A stretch of DNA of 64,000 nt from Ceratodon purpureus (Eukaryota; Streptophyta; Bryopsida; Pseudoditrichales; Ditrichaceae): contig CM026426.1 in NCBI GenBank assembly GCA_014871385.1, positions 69,607,287-69,671,286 on the forward strand, given 5' to 3'. The position numbers and the translations under genes are program-made. The notes under the pieces are model-generated. The model was not told where the DNA came from. It ran no database searches and saw only the letters and a list, made by a program, of their open reading frames with translations. Of the stretch, positions 33,561 to 46,240 are shown piece by piece. Each line of letters starts with the position of its first letter. The stretch's first letter is position 1.

Positions 33561-33837
33561 TTTTATATGTATTTCAAATTCCAGAGGTCGGTTCAGTGAG
33601 GAAGAGGTTGGCTCTCCTAGTCGGCGGCCAGCTGACTAGAAAGGACTTCCATTCGTTGTGACCGTGAATACTGTTCATTCTAAACGACGACTCCGGAGTC
33701 CTCACAGACGGACACCCCATTGTGAGATGCCCGGCAGTCGTGTCCACTCAGCGGGTCGCCGACGATCTTCCCTTCACCCGCTTCACTTCACAGATCCACA
33801 ATTTGCAGAGCATGTATTTCCTTTTATTAGAACAGAT

Positions 33838-33892
33838 AGATTTCAGCGGATAGGGTTTCTAGGGTTTAGGGTTTCTAGGGTTTAGGGTTCTC
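33838..33892 (+). repeat. Interstitial telomere-like TTTAGGG tract
   Basis: Repeated AGGGTTT words (GGGTTTCTAGGGTTTAGGG) match the plant telomere unit TTTAGGG with interspersed TTTCTAGGG variants. The tract is short and internal. It supports a plant-lineage origin. Confidence 0.6.
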
Positions 33893-33899
33893 AGTCAGC

Positions 33900-34680
33900 C
33901 ACTCGCCGAGAGATTCGGCCATGACAGTGGGACTTGGATGTCCTCTATTCAACATTATATTAGAATTCACTCAAATGATTTTATCCCTTGTAAGCGGAAT
34001 GTATTTTTTCATAAATATTTGACATCTTTGTCTTTAAGTTTAGGAAATAACACATGAATTGGACGTCTACTGATGATGCAAAGTAGTCAATAATTGAACG
34101 TTTTGTCCATAATTACTTAAATACCCTTATGGGAGTATGTAAAATAAAAGAAATAAAAGTTCAAAAAATCATTCCATAAAAAATTAGAGTATGAGAACCT
34201 ATGTATAAATTTTTAAATGTGTACCACTCATTGAGAATAAGCTTTAAATATTTCTCTCTTAGTTTTATGAAAACGGTAAAATATAAATGTAAAAGTCTTA
34301 ACTACGTAAACATAGTTTGCACCGCAAGAAAAAATACGTGCGTACATGAATTTATGTGGTGAATTTCATTTAATGCATTTTGACCTCGAGATTCCTTTTT
34401 CATTTTGTTGTTGGCATTTACTCTACCGATTAGTTATTATAAAATGGTAATTTATTATCATATGTTAAAACATGAGCGTGTGTGTTTCTTTATAGGAATG
34501 TCGCTACAAAATATATTCGTAGACTTGCAATGTTTACAGTTCTATACATTCAATAGAATTTAATCTTCTTCATAAATGTGGTCACATTATTTGTAAATCC
34601 TAGGGGGTTATCAACCCCCGACAAACCAAAGATCTCAAAGTTGATTAGATCCAAATTTTAAACTTGGACCCCACCTCTCT
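33900..34680. other. AT-rich intergenic DNA
   Basis: No frame, repeat or RNA gene could be recognised in this AT-rich stretch. Confidence 0.5.
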
Positions 34681-34778
34681 GATCACAGGATCTTCAGGAC
34701 ATTCCCCACAATATCCTGGATAAGTTTGAATTTTCCTTTTTGGGGCGGATATCTTGTCCAAACAATCCTAAATTGGAT

Positions 34779-35345
34779 TGTTAGGGACAAGAAGGAGGGA
34801 GGAGAATAGGGGAGGAGAGGAGAGAAAACATAAGGGGAGGGGAGTTCCTTGGAGCCACCCCTCTCCACGACCGTCCGCGTGGTCGGTCGCAGCCGACCAC
34901 GCGATCAGGGGGGCCGTCCACGCGGACGGCCGCCCTGGGGGCACCCTCGTCCGTCCGCGTGGTCGGCCGTCCCGACCGCGGGGCGGCGGTTCACCGCTGC
35001 ACCCGCGGAGTTCCAGTCGCGGCCGCACGACCGGTTGCGACAGTGCACCCAACGGCCCCGATCGGTCCCACGACGGACCACTTACGGCCGTTGGATTCTC
35101 CATGGGCCGAGATCCAACAGCCGTTGGAACCCCGCTGTTTGACCATAAGTGGTTGTCTAGAGGTTCGGGCTAGCATAAAAGGCTGGCCGTGCATTCGTTT
35201 TATTCACTTGGGTGCTCGTGCTACATGTGCTGGATTTACTTCAGCTCAGTTGCGTTCCTCCAAGCTTTTTCCACTCCCCAACGGAGTATTGTGATATTGT
35301 TTTCAAGGTTATGAGCACGGTTTGTTGGTTATTACGAAATCAACA
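34779..35345 (+). mobile_element. Possible solo or partial LTR
   Basis: The block starts TGTTAGGGAC and ends AATCAACA (TG..CA). It carries a TATA-like CATAAAAGGC near 35175 and is followed at 35366 by TGGTATCC, which is like a plant initiator-tRNA priming site. The GC-rich core has strong hairpins, including CGCGTGGTCGG paired with CCGACCACGCG (34876-34903). No second LTR was found, so this is tentative. Frames in the core are composition artefacts. Confidence 0.35.
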
Positions 35346-35353
35346 AACTAATG

Positions 35354-38300
35354 CTTGTAGCACGACGTGGTATCCGTATTCCTCCGGAAGGCACTTAATT
35401 CTCACTAAATACCCTCCAAAGTAAACCACTCCGTGTTCGTTCCCACGAAGACCTATAGTTTTCCTCCTTTTAGATCATAACGGAAATCACCACCCGGATC
35501 CAACCGTATTCCGTCTTTCGACCGGTTGGCCAAATCTGGTAGTTTTTTGCCTCGTTCCTATTTTCCGGCTTTTTAGACTAGTGGCCGGTTCCCACTGATC
35601 CGTCTATCCTTTCAAGTGGCTGGATTTTCCACCGTCCCGTGACTTAAAGTGGCTGGACACCCCACTGTTCCTATCTACCACTCGAGAAGTGGAGTAATAA
35701 TCCTTCCGTATGGCTAGGTACCGGTCCGGATAGCTACCCTGTGCCGGCTATGGATACGGAACTCATACTACAATGACATCACCTTACGGCTGTACGGCAT
35801 TCTAACTATATCATCTCCCTTCCGGATTGATTCGCAGTAGGACATCCGGCTTTTATCCCATCTACAGGAAGCGACCGGTCCGTTTCCGGATCCCGGTGTA
35901 CACACGGCCCTCCGTGTCCTTAAGACTACCAGCCCTGCTGCAGTACGTCTCTCCTCCCCTCCAGGCTCCTTCCGATACTGGGAACTGTCAACACTCGACG
36001 CTTGACACCTTCCCAATCTCTCCGGGCGCTCTCCAAACTATCCCACTGTTCAACACTCCTCCGGAACCCTACTGAAGACAATAGTACCAACACACCATTA
36101 CAATAACGGACCCGTCAGCAGCCGGTTGACACAACAAATCCAAAAGTATATTCTCAATTGCAACAACAAAACGGCGTACAAAACAAGGCCCCGGCCTTGG
36201 AAAAACGTCCAGCTGAAGTACTAAAACCTATGAGTCCTAAAGCAACCAAGTGGCCAACCGAGATCCAGAAATTCCGGATCTTGGATCCAGGAATCCCGGA
36301 CCGGTGGCCGCCTTCTATTCCTAGTTACTGCCGCTATCTATCCAGATTGACAGCCGGGTGCACTTGAGCCCCATCGTTAGTCGCTGCCATTTTATCCGGT
36401 CCTTATCCTAACTTCTACTCCTTGTTCTTATAAAACCGAGGGCTGTGCTGGGTTCCATCCGGTCGTTCCTTCTTCTGTGCTCCCTTCTTCAGCCTCTTCA
36501 GCGAGGGGCCCTCTTTTCCGGGGTATCAGCTGCCGGCTGGTTGATAGCGTTCAGGCCTCGTCCTGCCTGGACCGCTCGGGAGGGAGATCGTGCAGCCACC
36601 GGGGTTGCGCTGAGATCCACCTGGAGATGTTCCGGAGATCCCTGTAGCGGAACAAAGTCTTCCGGTGGTGGGCCTTGGTCCGGCTCCAAAGAGATGTTCC
36701 CGGGGTTAACTGTCTCAATTCCAGCCAGGGTGGGCAGGTTGTGCAAACTGTCCTAGGTGTCCGGAAGAAGATCCTCCAACGGTTGTCCAGGCTCCGGTTG
36801 CACTGGCCGGATGGTCGACTGTACCGGAGAGGCTAAAGGTAGTACCTGTGCCGGGCCCATGGGTGGTGCCGATGGTCTGGGCTCCTCTCGATCTGCCGGT
36901 GGCTCTGGTGATCTTGACAGACCGTCCTTTCCAGCACTGATGATCTCCATGAAGTGTCACATCTGCAACCAAGTGTCCCTCATCACCTGCGTCCGGTCTT
37001 GCATGAATTTCACGATCAACTTCGGAGCCGGATCCGGTTGGCGGGTCAAGAAGGCTTGGTAGACGGCGCACTGATTGGCCACGTCCACCGGAAGGGCTAA
37101 GGTGGCCTTGACTTCTACAACCGACTGGATGGCATGAGCTCCCCGGTCACGGGCGTCATTGAAGTCCTTTTGGGCATCATGCACCTCCTGCTGGAGCTTG
37201 TTGATCCTCTCCCGATACTGCTCCATCTGGTCAATGTGCTTGGCCTGTAGACTGGCTAGGTCCCGGTGCTTGCGAAGGATAACCAAGCAGTCTTCAAACC
37301 GATTAGTGCCCGTAAGTGAATCCACCACCTTCGCCAACCGGCCCTCCAGCTGCCTAGTCGACTGTAGGAACTAGGCATACGCCGACACCTGTTCCGAAAG
37401 GTTGACTAAGTCTTGGCACGGGTCCCCGGTGTGGTCCGGTGGTCCGGTGGGTTTGAGGACGTCCGTGTTCAGGTTCCCCTTGGTCCAGGTGGGAGTCCGA
37501 GGTGATCCGAATGGCTGTCCCTTATCCGGGCTGGGACGGGGTCTCTTAGCCGGCGTCGGTGAGACCTCCATACAGTCGTCATCATCCTTCTGGTGAGACA
37601 CCTCTTCCGGTTCACCGTACCTTTGCATGCTCTTCAGTTCGTCATACTCCAGGATCTCCTTAGGGTTCAACAGCCCCCGGTGACGGTAGAGGTGAATGAG
37701 GAAAGACGGAAGGCAGGTGGCCTGCTTCCTGGTCTTCCGGAGGTTGGCTACCTATCGGTCGACTATCGTCTTAATCATGAGACCCGAGTCTAAGGAGATC
37801 TCACCGTCCATGGCTCCGAGGAAGATAGACGCCCATTTGATGGTGATCCGTTTGAGCTTTTCCGGATGGAAAATAGGGTTCATAAACCTACCACCCTCCG
37901 GGCTCTCGCATCCTTGATGTCGTCCAGGTCCCACCCCTCCCTCTTGTCTGCGGACCCCGTGATATAATTCCACACGAAGTCCCGGGCCTCCGGTACCAAG
38001 ACCTCCTTAAGGTTGATGAAGGCGTACGTATCCCTCCAGTCTTGTGCCGTCCACTGCTTCGGTTCTCCCAGGATGGTTCCTCGATTGTCGGGGTTCTTGA
38101 CGAGGATCTCCTGTGCCGGAAGGGAATGTCTCCACCCCCACGCCTTGTCCAATGGTAACTCACAGCCCATGACCTCTAAGGCGGTTCGGAGGAGCTTCCA
38201 CTCTCCGTCGTCTACCGGCATCAACGGCATGACCCGTTGTACCTTCAACAACTGTCCCTCCTCCGCCGGCTCTTTCCCCTTCCTACCCATCCTGCTAAGT

Positions 38301-38799
38301 CCTCCTCACTGTCACTCTGGTAGCACTTGCATGAACGGTCCTCACCACAATCCCTCGACTAACGGAAAACACTTCCGTCTCACCGTCTCTCTCCTACCGC
38401 CACAACCCTAACTGCGCACTCCGCCGAGGAACACAAGGATCCAGCGCTCCACAAAATGACAAAAGAAAGGAGGAGCACGATTGCTCTTCCTCCTTTCATT
38501 CCTGCACTCACTCCCGCCCGTTCGTAGCCCATCATGACGGACGGTCGTAGCCTTTCATCATTGAACGGTTGCGGCCGGCGGCGCTTTAATGGTCGCAGCC
38601 ACTTTTCCCACGTGAATCGCATCCTCCGGCTGTTACCCTAAGTCCGCTGGGTCAGGGTTCCGTCACATGGACGGTGCTTCCTCTCCTTCGACTCAGACGA
38701 CCGGATCTCACCCGGCTGACCTTCCGGTTCTCTTATTTATACAGCCAACCGTCTTAACTGGTTGTTACATTTATCTAAGTAGTACTTCCGTGTTCCTAA
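35354..38799 (-). mobile_element. LTR-type unit B, left arm of the large inverted repeat
   Basis: The unit runs right to left. A leader with the TG start is near 38802, and an accessory or Gag-like ORF begins MGRKGKEPAEEGQ (38290) and extends to about 36.5 kb. A CCGG-rich 3' part follows. It matches 46241-49671 in inverse orientation at high identity (well above 80% by eye) over its whole length, with the same two end points. No polymerase genes are seen. The ORF resembles plant-transposon-protein-type accessory proteins of LTR elements. It is broken, with a few interruptions, and is of moderate age. Confidence 0.65.
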
Positions 38800-41700
38800 T
38801 CATCACCCTTACTGCACCTGGGAGGAGGCAAAGGAAGCGTTCAAGCTGCGTTATCGGGAGCAGGATTCTGACGAGCAGGTCTATATGATGCTGCGAACAT
38901 TCAAGCAGGGTGAAGGAGAGAAGGTCCAGGATTATTATGAACGGTTTATGAAGCTGGTCAAGTGTCTGCAGACTGATGTGGGCAAAGGGTTCAAGCTCAC
39001 CTACTTCAGAGCAGGGTTACTTGACTATCTGAAGGTGACAACCAGTGGGTCTAGAGCCAACACCCTGACTGAGTTGAAGGAGTTAGCCCGACGCTGTGAG
39101 ACCAACTGCACCGACGCCTCGGGTAAGATGCTATATTTTCAAGCTAAGAAGACGGAGTCGACTACCAGTCGAGCAACTGCTACTTCAGCCCAGACAGAAG
39201 GAGTCGAGACTGTAAACCGACGGTTTTGCACTTGTTGTAAGAAATTTGGGCATGAAGACATTAACTGTTTTGTCGACCCGGCCAACCCCAACAATAGGTT
39301 ACCCAGGTCTGAAGGGAAGCCTATCGTCGGAGTCCATGAAGTGTCGACTACACAGCCGACCAGTGGCTCTGGGAGGCTTGTCACCAGCCGACCAGGAGGG
39401 TACCAGAATGAAGGATCGGGCAGGATCGATGGCTGTTTTCTTTGCCTAGGAACTGACCATCAGATGCGTAATTGTCATTTACATTTGAAGTTTCAGCAGT
39501 TATTAGCCGCTGAAAAACAAGGTACTAACACTATCGGTGTCAACAGTGTGGAATTGCAGGAAACAGATGACCCGGAGGTGGCTACGATATTGACCAGAGC
39601 AGCTCGAGTACGAGCTGGACTGCCTCTGGAGGACAAGGAGGTGAAGGAGCCTGAGCCCCGACAGCCAAAAACACAAGCTGATTGGGAAAAGGAAGAGCGC
39701 CTTAGGAAGGAATTCATAGCTTTCACAGAGGAGATTAACAGAGAAAACGAGCTGGCCCGACAGGCTGAAGAGGCAGTGCAGAAGGCCAATGCAGCTGACT
39801 TGGAGACCAATGCTCCTGACGGGCCAGTTCTAGACGGAGACTGGGTCGGATTCCCCGATCGCGACTGTCTAGAGGAGATACCCAAGAAACCTTTGGAGGT
39901 AGCCACTGAGGAGCCGATCAGTTCACAGCCGCAAGCATTGGTCAAAATAGTTAGTCGGCAGATCTTGCAGACACCAATCACAGTGTCTTTAGGGGAACTG
40001 CCGGAGGTGGCCCCCAACCTTACGGAATATGTCAGGGCCAAAGTTTTTCCTCAACTTCATGGTCCGCCCAAGACACCAGCCGACTCGACTCAGCCCCCTG
40101 TGCTACTGAAGATGCCACAGCCGACTGCACGCCCGACGTCGACTTCAGTACCAAAGCTGCGTTCCCCCGACTCACACGTACATCCCAATCTGGTTGTTGG
40201 AGCAGTGGATATTGATCGGGGTCTTCCGGTTATTTCTGTGCAGGTCGGGCAGTCAACGCTGGAGAACGTGCTGCTGGATGGAGGCTCTGGCGTCAATCTA
40301 ATTACAGAGGAGGAAAGGATCCAACTCGGACTCAAGGATCCCTCTCCAGCGCCCTATCGATTGCGTATGGCTGACCAGGCAATGGTGGAACCAGTCGGCC
40401 TGATCCGGAATGTCCGTATTCACATCCACGGCATTCCGTACAACATCAGTGTGACCGTCATTCGCAACAAGGAGGTCAACGAAGCCTACAGTATGTTGCT
40501 GGGTCGACCTTGGCTCATTGATGCAAAGGTCACTCACGACTGGGGGAACAAGCTGGTGACTATTCGAGGCAATGGTACTGTCAAGACTATCTCTATCAAT
40601 CAGAGGACGGGTCCCCTGCCCAAATTGCCAGAGGTGCTGGTGTGCTATAACTTGGCTGAGGGACTCACTGATGAAGAGGAGGATCGTTTTTTACAGACCG
40701 AGGAGGACATATTCGCAGTCGGGACTATCACCCTGCCTGAGAATTTAAGAGTGCCCCTACCTGGCCAGCCCGACTTACAACGAGCCGACCACCGCCAAGC
40801 CGACTTTGCCGCAGCCGACTTACGAGCCGACTTGGACACAGCCGACTTAGCGCTCCCGACTCTTCCTGATCCCGACACTGCTACTTACCCCGACCACTTT
40901 TACACCTTTTTAGAGGGCGAGATGCCGGTCGATGAGACACCAGTACGGGAGAAGTTGGGAGAGATGAAGGTGGCAGGATGGAACTTGACTGAAGAAGAAC
41001 AGCTGAGGAAGATTAATGTCGGTACTGAGGCGGAACCGAAGATTCTGAAGATCAGTACACAACTGGAATTAGCATTAGCACAGGCAGCAGAAGACTTATT
41101 GCGAGAGTACACAGACGTGTTTGCATGGACATACAAGGACCTGAAAGGGATCCCTCCGTCAGTGGCACAGCATCGGATTGTGCTGGAGAAGGATGTTCCA
41201 CCGATTCATCAGGCCCGATACAGGATGAATTCTAACTATGCCAGCATCGTCAAACAGGACATTGATAAACTCCTGGCAGCAAGGTTCATCGTTCCAGTCA
41301 AAGAGGCGACTTGGCTCTCACCCATTGTTGTCGTGCCTAAAAAGAATGGTTAATTACGTATTTGCATTGACTATAAAAAACTAAATGCTGCCACAAAAAA
41401 GGATCCTTACCCTTTGCCTTGTACTGAGGAAGTGTTAGATGCTGTGGCAGGTTATGAGCTGTACACTTTCCTAGACGGTCGGTCGGGTTACTACCAGATT
41501 AGCATCGCGCCGGAGGACCGACATAAGACAGCTTTCAACACTGAATGGAGGGCTTTTGTTTGGCTGGTTATGCCATTTGGGCTGACAAATGCACCCCCGA
41601 CTTACCAGCGAGCTGTGAACAAGGCATTCAAGGAGTACCTGGGAATTTTCATGAAGCTGATCCTTGACGACTTCACAGTTTACAGTGACATCCCCGATCA

Positions 41701-44700
41701 CTTGTACAAACTCCGGCTCTGCTTTGAGAAGTGTCGGGAGTATGGCATCAGCTTAAACCCTGAGAAGTGCGCATTTTTGGTGGCCTCAGGTATCCTTTTA
41801 GGCCATGTCGTTTCCAAGGCAGGGAAGATGCCCGACCCAAAGAACATCGAGGTCGTTCAGGAGATGCCACGCCCCCGACGCACAGCCGACATCCAGATTT
41901 TCAATGGATTTGCTCAGTTCAACCGCATCTACATCAAGTCCTATGCTCACATTATGGAGCCTATCACCCGACTGATGCGAAAAACTGAGGAGTTCGACTG
42001 GACCGACCGCTGTGAATATGCATGGGTGGAGATCAAAGAACGGTACACTAATGCACCCATACTGATCGCACCTAGATGGGATCTGGAATTCCATGTCCAC
42101 ACCGACGCTTCTGATATCGCTGTTGGAGCTATGCTGGCTCAAAACCAGACAGGGAAGTGTGACCAGCCAATCTCCTATGCATCCCGACTGCTCAATTCTG
42201 CTGAGAGAAATTATATTACCACAGAAAAGGAAGCTTTAGCTATGGTGTATGCCTTGACTAAATATCGTCATTATCTGTTGGGTAACAAGCTGGTTTTTTA
42301 TGTAGATCACATGGCCTTGGTTCATTTGGTTAACAAGCCCCAAGTGTCGGGGCGCATTGCACGTTGGCTGTACAAGCCGGGTCGGACACATGGCGCAGCC
42401 GACTCACTCAGCCGACTTCCCAATGGAGAGCCACCCACAGGCGTGCCAGATCAACTTCCCGACGCAGGGCTATTTTATGTCAAACCGGAGTGGTTGCAAG
42501 ACGTGATCGACTATCTGCAAACTGGCGAGCCGACTGCGACTATGACCAAGGATGAGAAGCGGAGGTTGCTGCTGCGAGCCTTACCGTATACCTTGGTTGA
42601 AGGAGTTTTGTACAAGAAGGGCCAGGACCTGGTCCTACGAAGAGTTTTGGATCCTGTACAAGCGGAGACAGTGATGAAGGAGATGCATGACGGCTGTGCA
42701 GGTGGCCATTTCTCCCAGGATATTACATCCAGGAAGATTCTTGATGCTGGTTACTGGTGGCCGACCCTGCACAAGGACGTCTCAGAGTACTGCAGAGCCT
42801 GCGATAAGTGCCAGCGGGTCGGGGGGTTGGCCAACACGGGACTGGCCCAATTGGTTACCAGCCTACCTGCAGAGCCATTCATGAAGTGGGGCCTCGACTT
42901 TGTGGGCCCTATCAAGCCGGCAGCCGCTCGGACAGGGAACAGGTACATTTTGGTCGCCACCGATTATGCGACGAAATGGGTGGAGGCTAAGGCGCTGCGC
43001 ACGAATACGGCGGCTGTAACTGCCAAGTTCCTGTACGAACAGATTTTGACCCGTTATGGTTGCCCTCTGACCCTAGTCAGTGATCAAGGGACCCATTTCA
43101 TCAACGAGGCGATTGAGTACTTAGTGCAGCATTTCCTTATGCAGCATCGGACATCCACCATATACTACCCCCAGGGTAATGGACAGGCCGAGTCGACCAA
43201 CAAAGTTCTGGGTCGGCTATTGACAAAGTTGGTCAGTGACAATCGCACCGACTGGGATGAGCACCTGCGAACCGCTCTACTGTCCTATCGGACAGCGTTC
43301 AAGGTCACCACTGGTTACACTCCTTTCCAGTTAGTTTATGGCCTGCACCCTCTCATGCCCACAAAGTATACTGTTCCTACCCGTAGGACAGACGGTGACA
43401 TCGACTATACTACAAGTAGGGTCTTACAGGCCCGCACAGCCGACTTGGAGCAGTTAGACAGTCATCGACTGGTGGCACTGGAACAATCGGGAAGTCGACA
43501 GTAGAGTCGGTCACTGTGGAGCCAGCAGCATTACCGACAGAAGGATTTTCAAGTGGAGGACCATGTCCTCTGGTATCCGAAAGGTGAGAAAGAACATGCA
43601 GGGAAATTTAAGTGTCGCTGGTTTGGGCCATATCGGGTGCAATACCGACTCCCCAACAACACTGCGTTATTGGTAACAGAGGCACACTTTAAGCCGAACC
43701 CGATTGTGGTCAACATCAACAAACTTAAGCCGTACAGATTTTACTCTGAAGACCAGTTAGTCACTATCGGGCCTAAGCAACTGCCACGTGGATTCTCCAC
43801 GAGTCCGACTGAGGTTTCCCAAGAGGCTGCTCTTACTGAATAGCCCCCTGCCCCATCTGACGACATTATCACTCCAGCGTTCTCCCTCCCAGTTCACCAG
43901 CCTACCCAAGAGTTCGCAGCTCGCTCACAAGATACACCTGCTATTTCCCCCCATCGCCTGTCCATCCCTCCCGCCAAGACACTAGCTATGGACACCCCCG
44001 TCTTAACTCTGGAGTGTGTTCCAGTTTCTTGCCTCGTGGTCGAGGCCCTACCCTTGACACCTATTCCACGTGCCTTAGGTTCACACGGTACTCGGCCAGT
44101 GCTGCACGCGGACCGCCCATTGCCCCATCATCCGCAGTCGCCTCCCACTAAGCCTCCAGCGCCATCGCAGCAACCTGTCATTATTGACTTAGGGTTTGCT
44201 CCGACGCCCAGCCCGTCAGTTTGTCACTGCCCCTCGGCTTCATTGCAAACCCCTGGTTTCTCTCCGCAAATCCTACCTTTTGCGACGCCCAGCGCGACTG
44301 TCGGAGCCTGGAGTCTCCCGCAACCCCTACATCCTTGTGCACACGGCGAGGCCCGCACCGACAGCTTGCTACGTCGGCCCTGCTTGGAGTCCTCGTGCGC
44401 CCTAACAGTTGCAACGCCGAGCACCGCGACGGCCCAGGGATACGCTGCCCCTTGCGAGCTCCACGCAGCTGCTCCTTCACTTTCCCGACCACCGGCTCTA
44501 CAGTCTCCTCGCGCCTCATCCCGACAGCGACTCACTCAGTCGACTTCAGGTCTTTATTTCCCTCCCGTCTCCTCTCTTTCCCCCATTTCCAACCCTCGGC
44601 TCGCATTCGGTTGTGACCACCGCGACCGCAACTCTAGTCTCCCTGTAGCTTTCGTGAGTCCTCGAGCCCCCTCTATTTCTGTAGTTCCAGTCAAGACCGA

Positions 44701-46240
44701 GAGTGTTTTCCGCGCGCCGGGTGCTCCTCAGCACCCTCTGGGACCTGTCCTCGACCGACACCGTCCATCCTCCGAGCAGATTCAACCTAACCCTAATCCT
44801 CAGGGTTTTCGACAGTGGACGGGAGTGACGTCGGGCACACTCTGCGCCATCAATCTCCAGGCCGCTTCAAGCTTTCTTGGCGTCTCGACATCAGGTGACT
44901 CTTCCGACTGCTTTGATTTTCCAGTGCATTGCTCTCAGCGAATACACGACCAGGTGCTTGCTTCGTCTCCGCCTGCAGCCGTCAACCGCCGCAATTACCT
45001 CACTCGCGACCGTCGCCGAGCTCATCGAGGGACGTTGGAGAGATATTTCTGTCGAGGAGCCTTACCTCGGGCTGGTAGCGCCGAGTCCATGGAGATTGGA
45101 GGCCCCAGCACCCAGCCCGTTGCGGAGCCCGACCTGGAGGGCACGGTACGACCCACACCTCCACCGACGTTACCGCCAACCGAGCAACTTGTAGTACCAC
45201 CGCCAACTGCACCCTCACAGTCGACTCCCATCGACCCGAGGCGAGGAGTCAAACGCAAGCTGACTGCGGTGGATGCGCGCGTTCCAAAGACTGTGCGTAT
45301 TCCACGCAACCCTCATCGTTGACTGGATATCACCATCGAGCCGCATACACAGTGGGACGCCTGGCGAGCGCTGGCCAACGACGCCTGGGCAGCATACACC
45401 AGTCTCCAGGTATTTTATAATTTCAATTGGCCGCAGCCCCGACCTGAGTTAATCCTTGACTTTGTGGATGGCTTTGAGTATATTCAGCACCCCAGGGGCA
45501 CCCGCCGACCTACCGGTGAGCCGATCATCCGGTCAATGGTCCGAGGCAAACCTGTGGAGATTACGGCATACGTGATCCGGACAGCATTAGGGTTCGACGA
45601 CGGGGCCAACTTGTTAGGCCAGAAGGTGGGTTTCGGGTTCGATGAGCGATACTCGCAGCTGGGACTGACAGAGGCTGACCATGCCCATGATGGCAACCGG
45701 GTTACAGCATTACCAGATGCTTATCAGGTCCGAGTCCGGGCGTTGGGTGACGCCATAGGATTCAAACAGAGGTTCCTGTTTGTGAGTAACGACCTCGTGG
45801 AGCATATTCTCGCCGCAGAGAAGGCCGGGCGCCGTCAGCGCCCTTTTGACTGGTCCTATTTTGTCCTCGCAAATCTGCGTCGTCATCTGATGTATCTCCA
45901 TTCACAGCCAGGGGAGCCGCGCCGTCTCCGTGGAGCCGCAGTCATGGATACTATACTGTCCTACTGGTTCCCGGACCGTGAAGAAGTAACCGCGCCACAG
46001 ACAGTTGATTCCAGTGTTGACACCATGGACGGGAGCCACGAGGGTGCACCAATCAGTCCACCCATCGTCCGACCGCCAGCTGGGCAACTCCGAGATCGTA
46101 CTAGTGGTGACGGTCACCGCCTGACTTTGAGTACCTCCGCCGACCAGGCAGATACAGAGCTATGGAAAGTGGTTTCCACGGTTGACACACCGGAATACTA
46201 AATCCGGTAGGAAAATGATAAAAATTTGAAAATTTTGTGT

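Larger units (their letters stand above)
19878..33636. repeat. Dispersed 17-bp hairpin family, GTCGGC-N5-GCCGAC
   Basis: Each copy has a 6-bp stem (GTCGGC/GCCGAC) and a 5-nt loop, most often TGCCC or TGTCC on one strand (GGGCA or GGACA on the other). Starts of copies: 19878, 20721, 20955, 21861, 22246, 23124, 23713, 24574, 26040, 27553, 27594, 27634, 27682, 27755, 27838, 28770, 28848, 29201, 29558, 31930, 32137, 32252, 33323, 33423, 33620. Some have one or two changed stem bases. Further half-sites lie at 27.88-28.0 kb. I found none of this form from 1 to 19.8 kb or beyond 33.7 kb. Copies lie in introns, leaders, codons and 3' ends. Function is unknown. Confidence 0.85.

Noticed and set aside
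19878-33636. Hairpins as a sign that this block is organellar DNA
   Set aside because: Genes here have spliceosomal GT-AG introns and nuclear-type protein families, and no organelle genes are present.
34778-35294. Several overlapping Arg/Pro-rich frames on both strands
   Set aside because: They fall in a GC-rich LTR-like block with hairpins, show no domain, and are mirrored on both strands.
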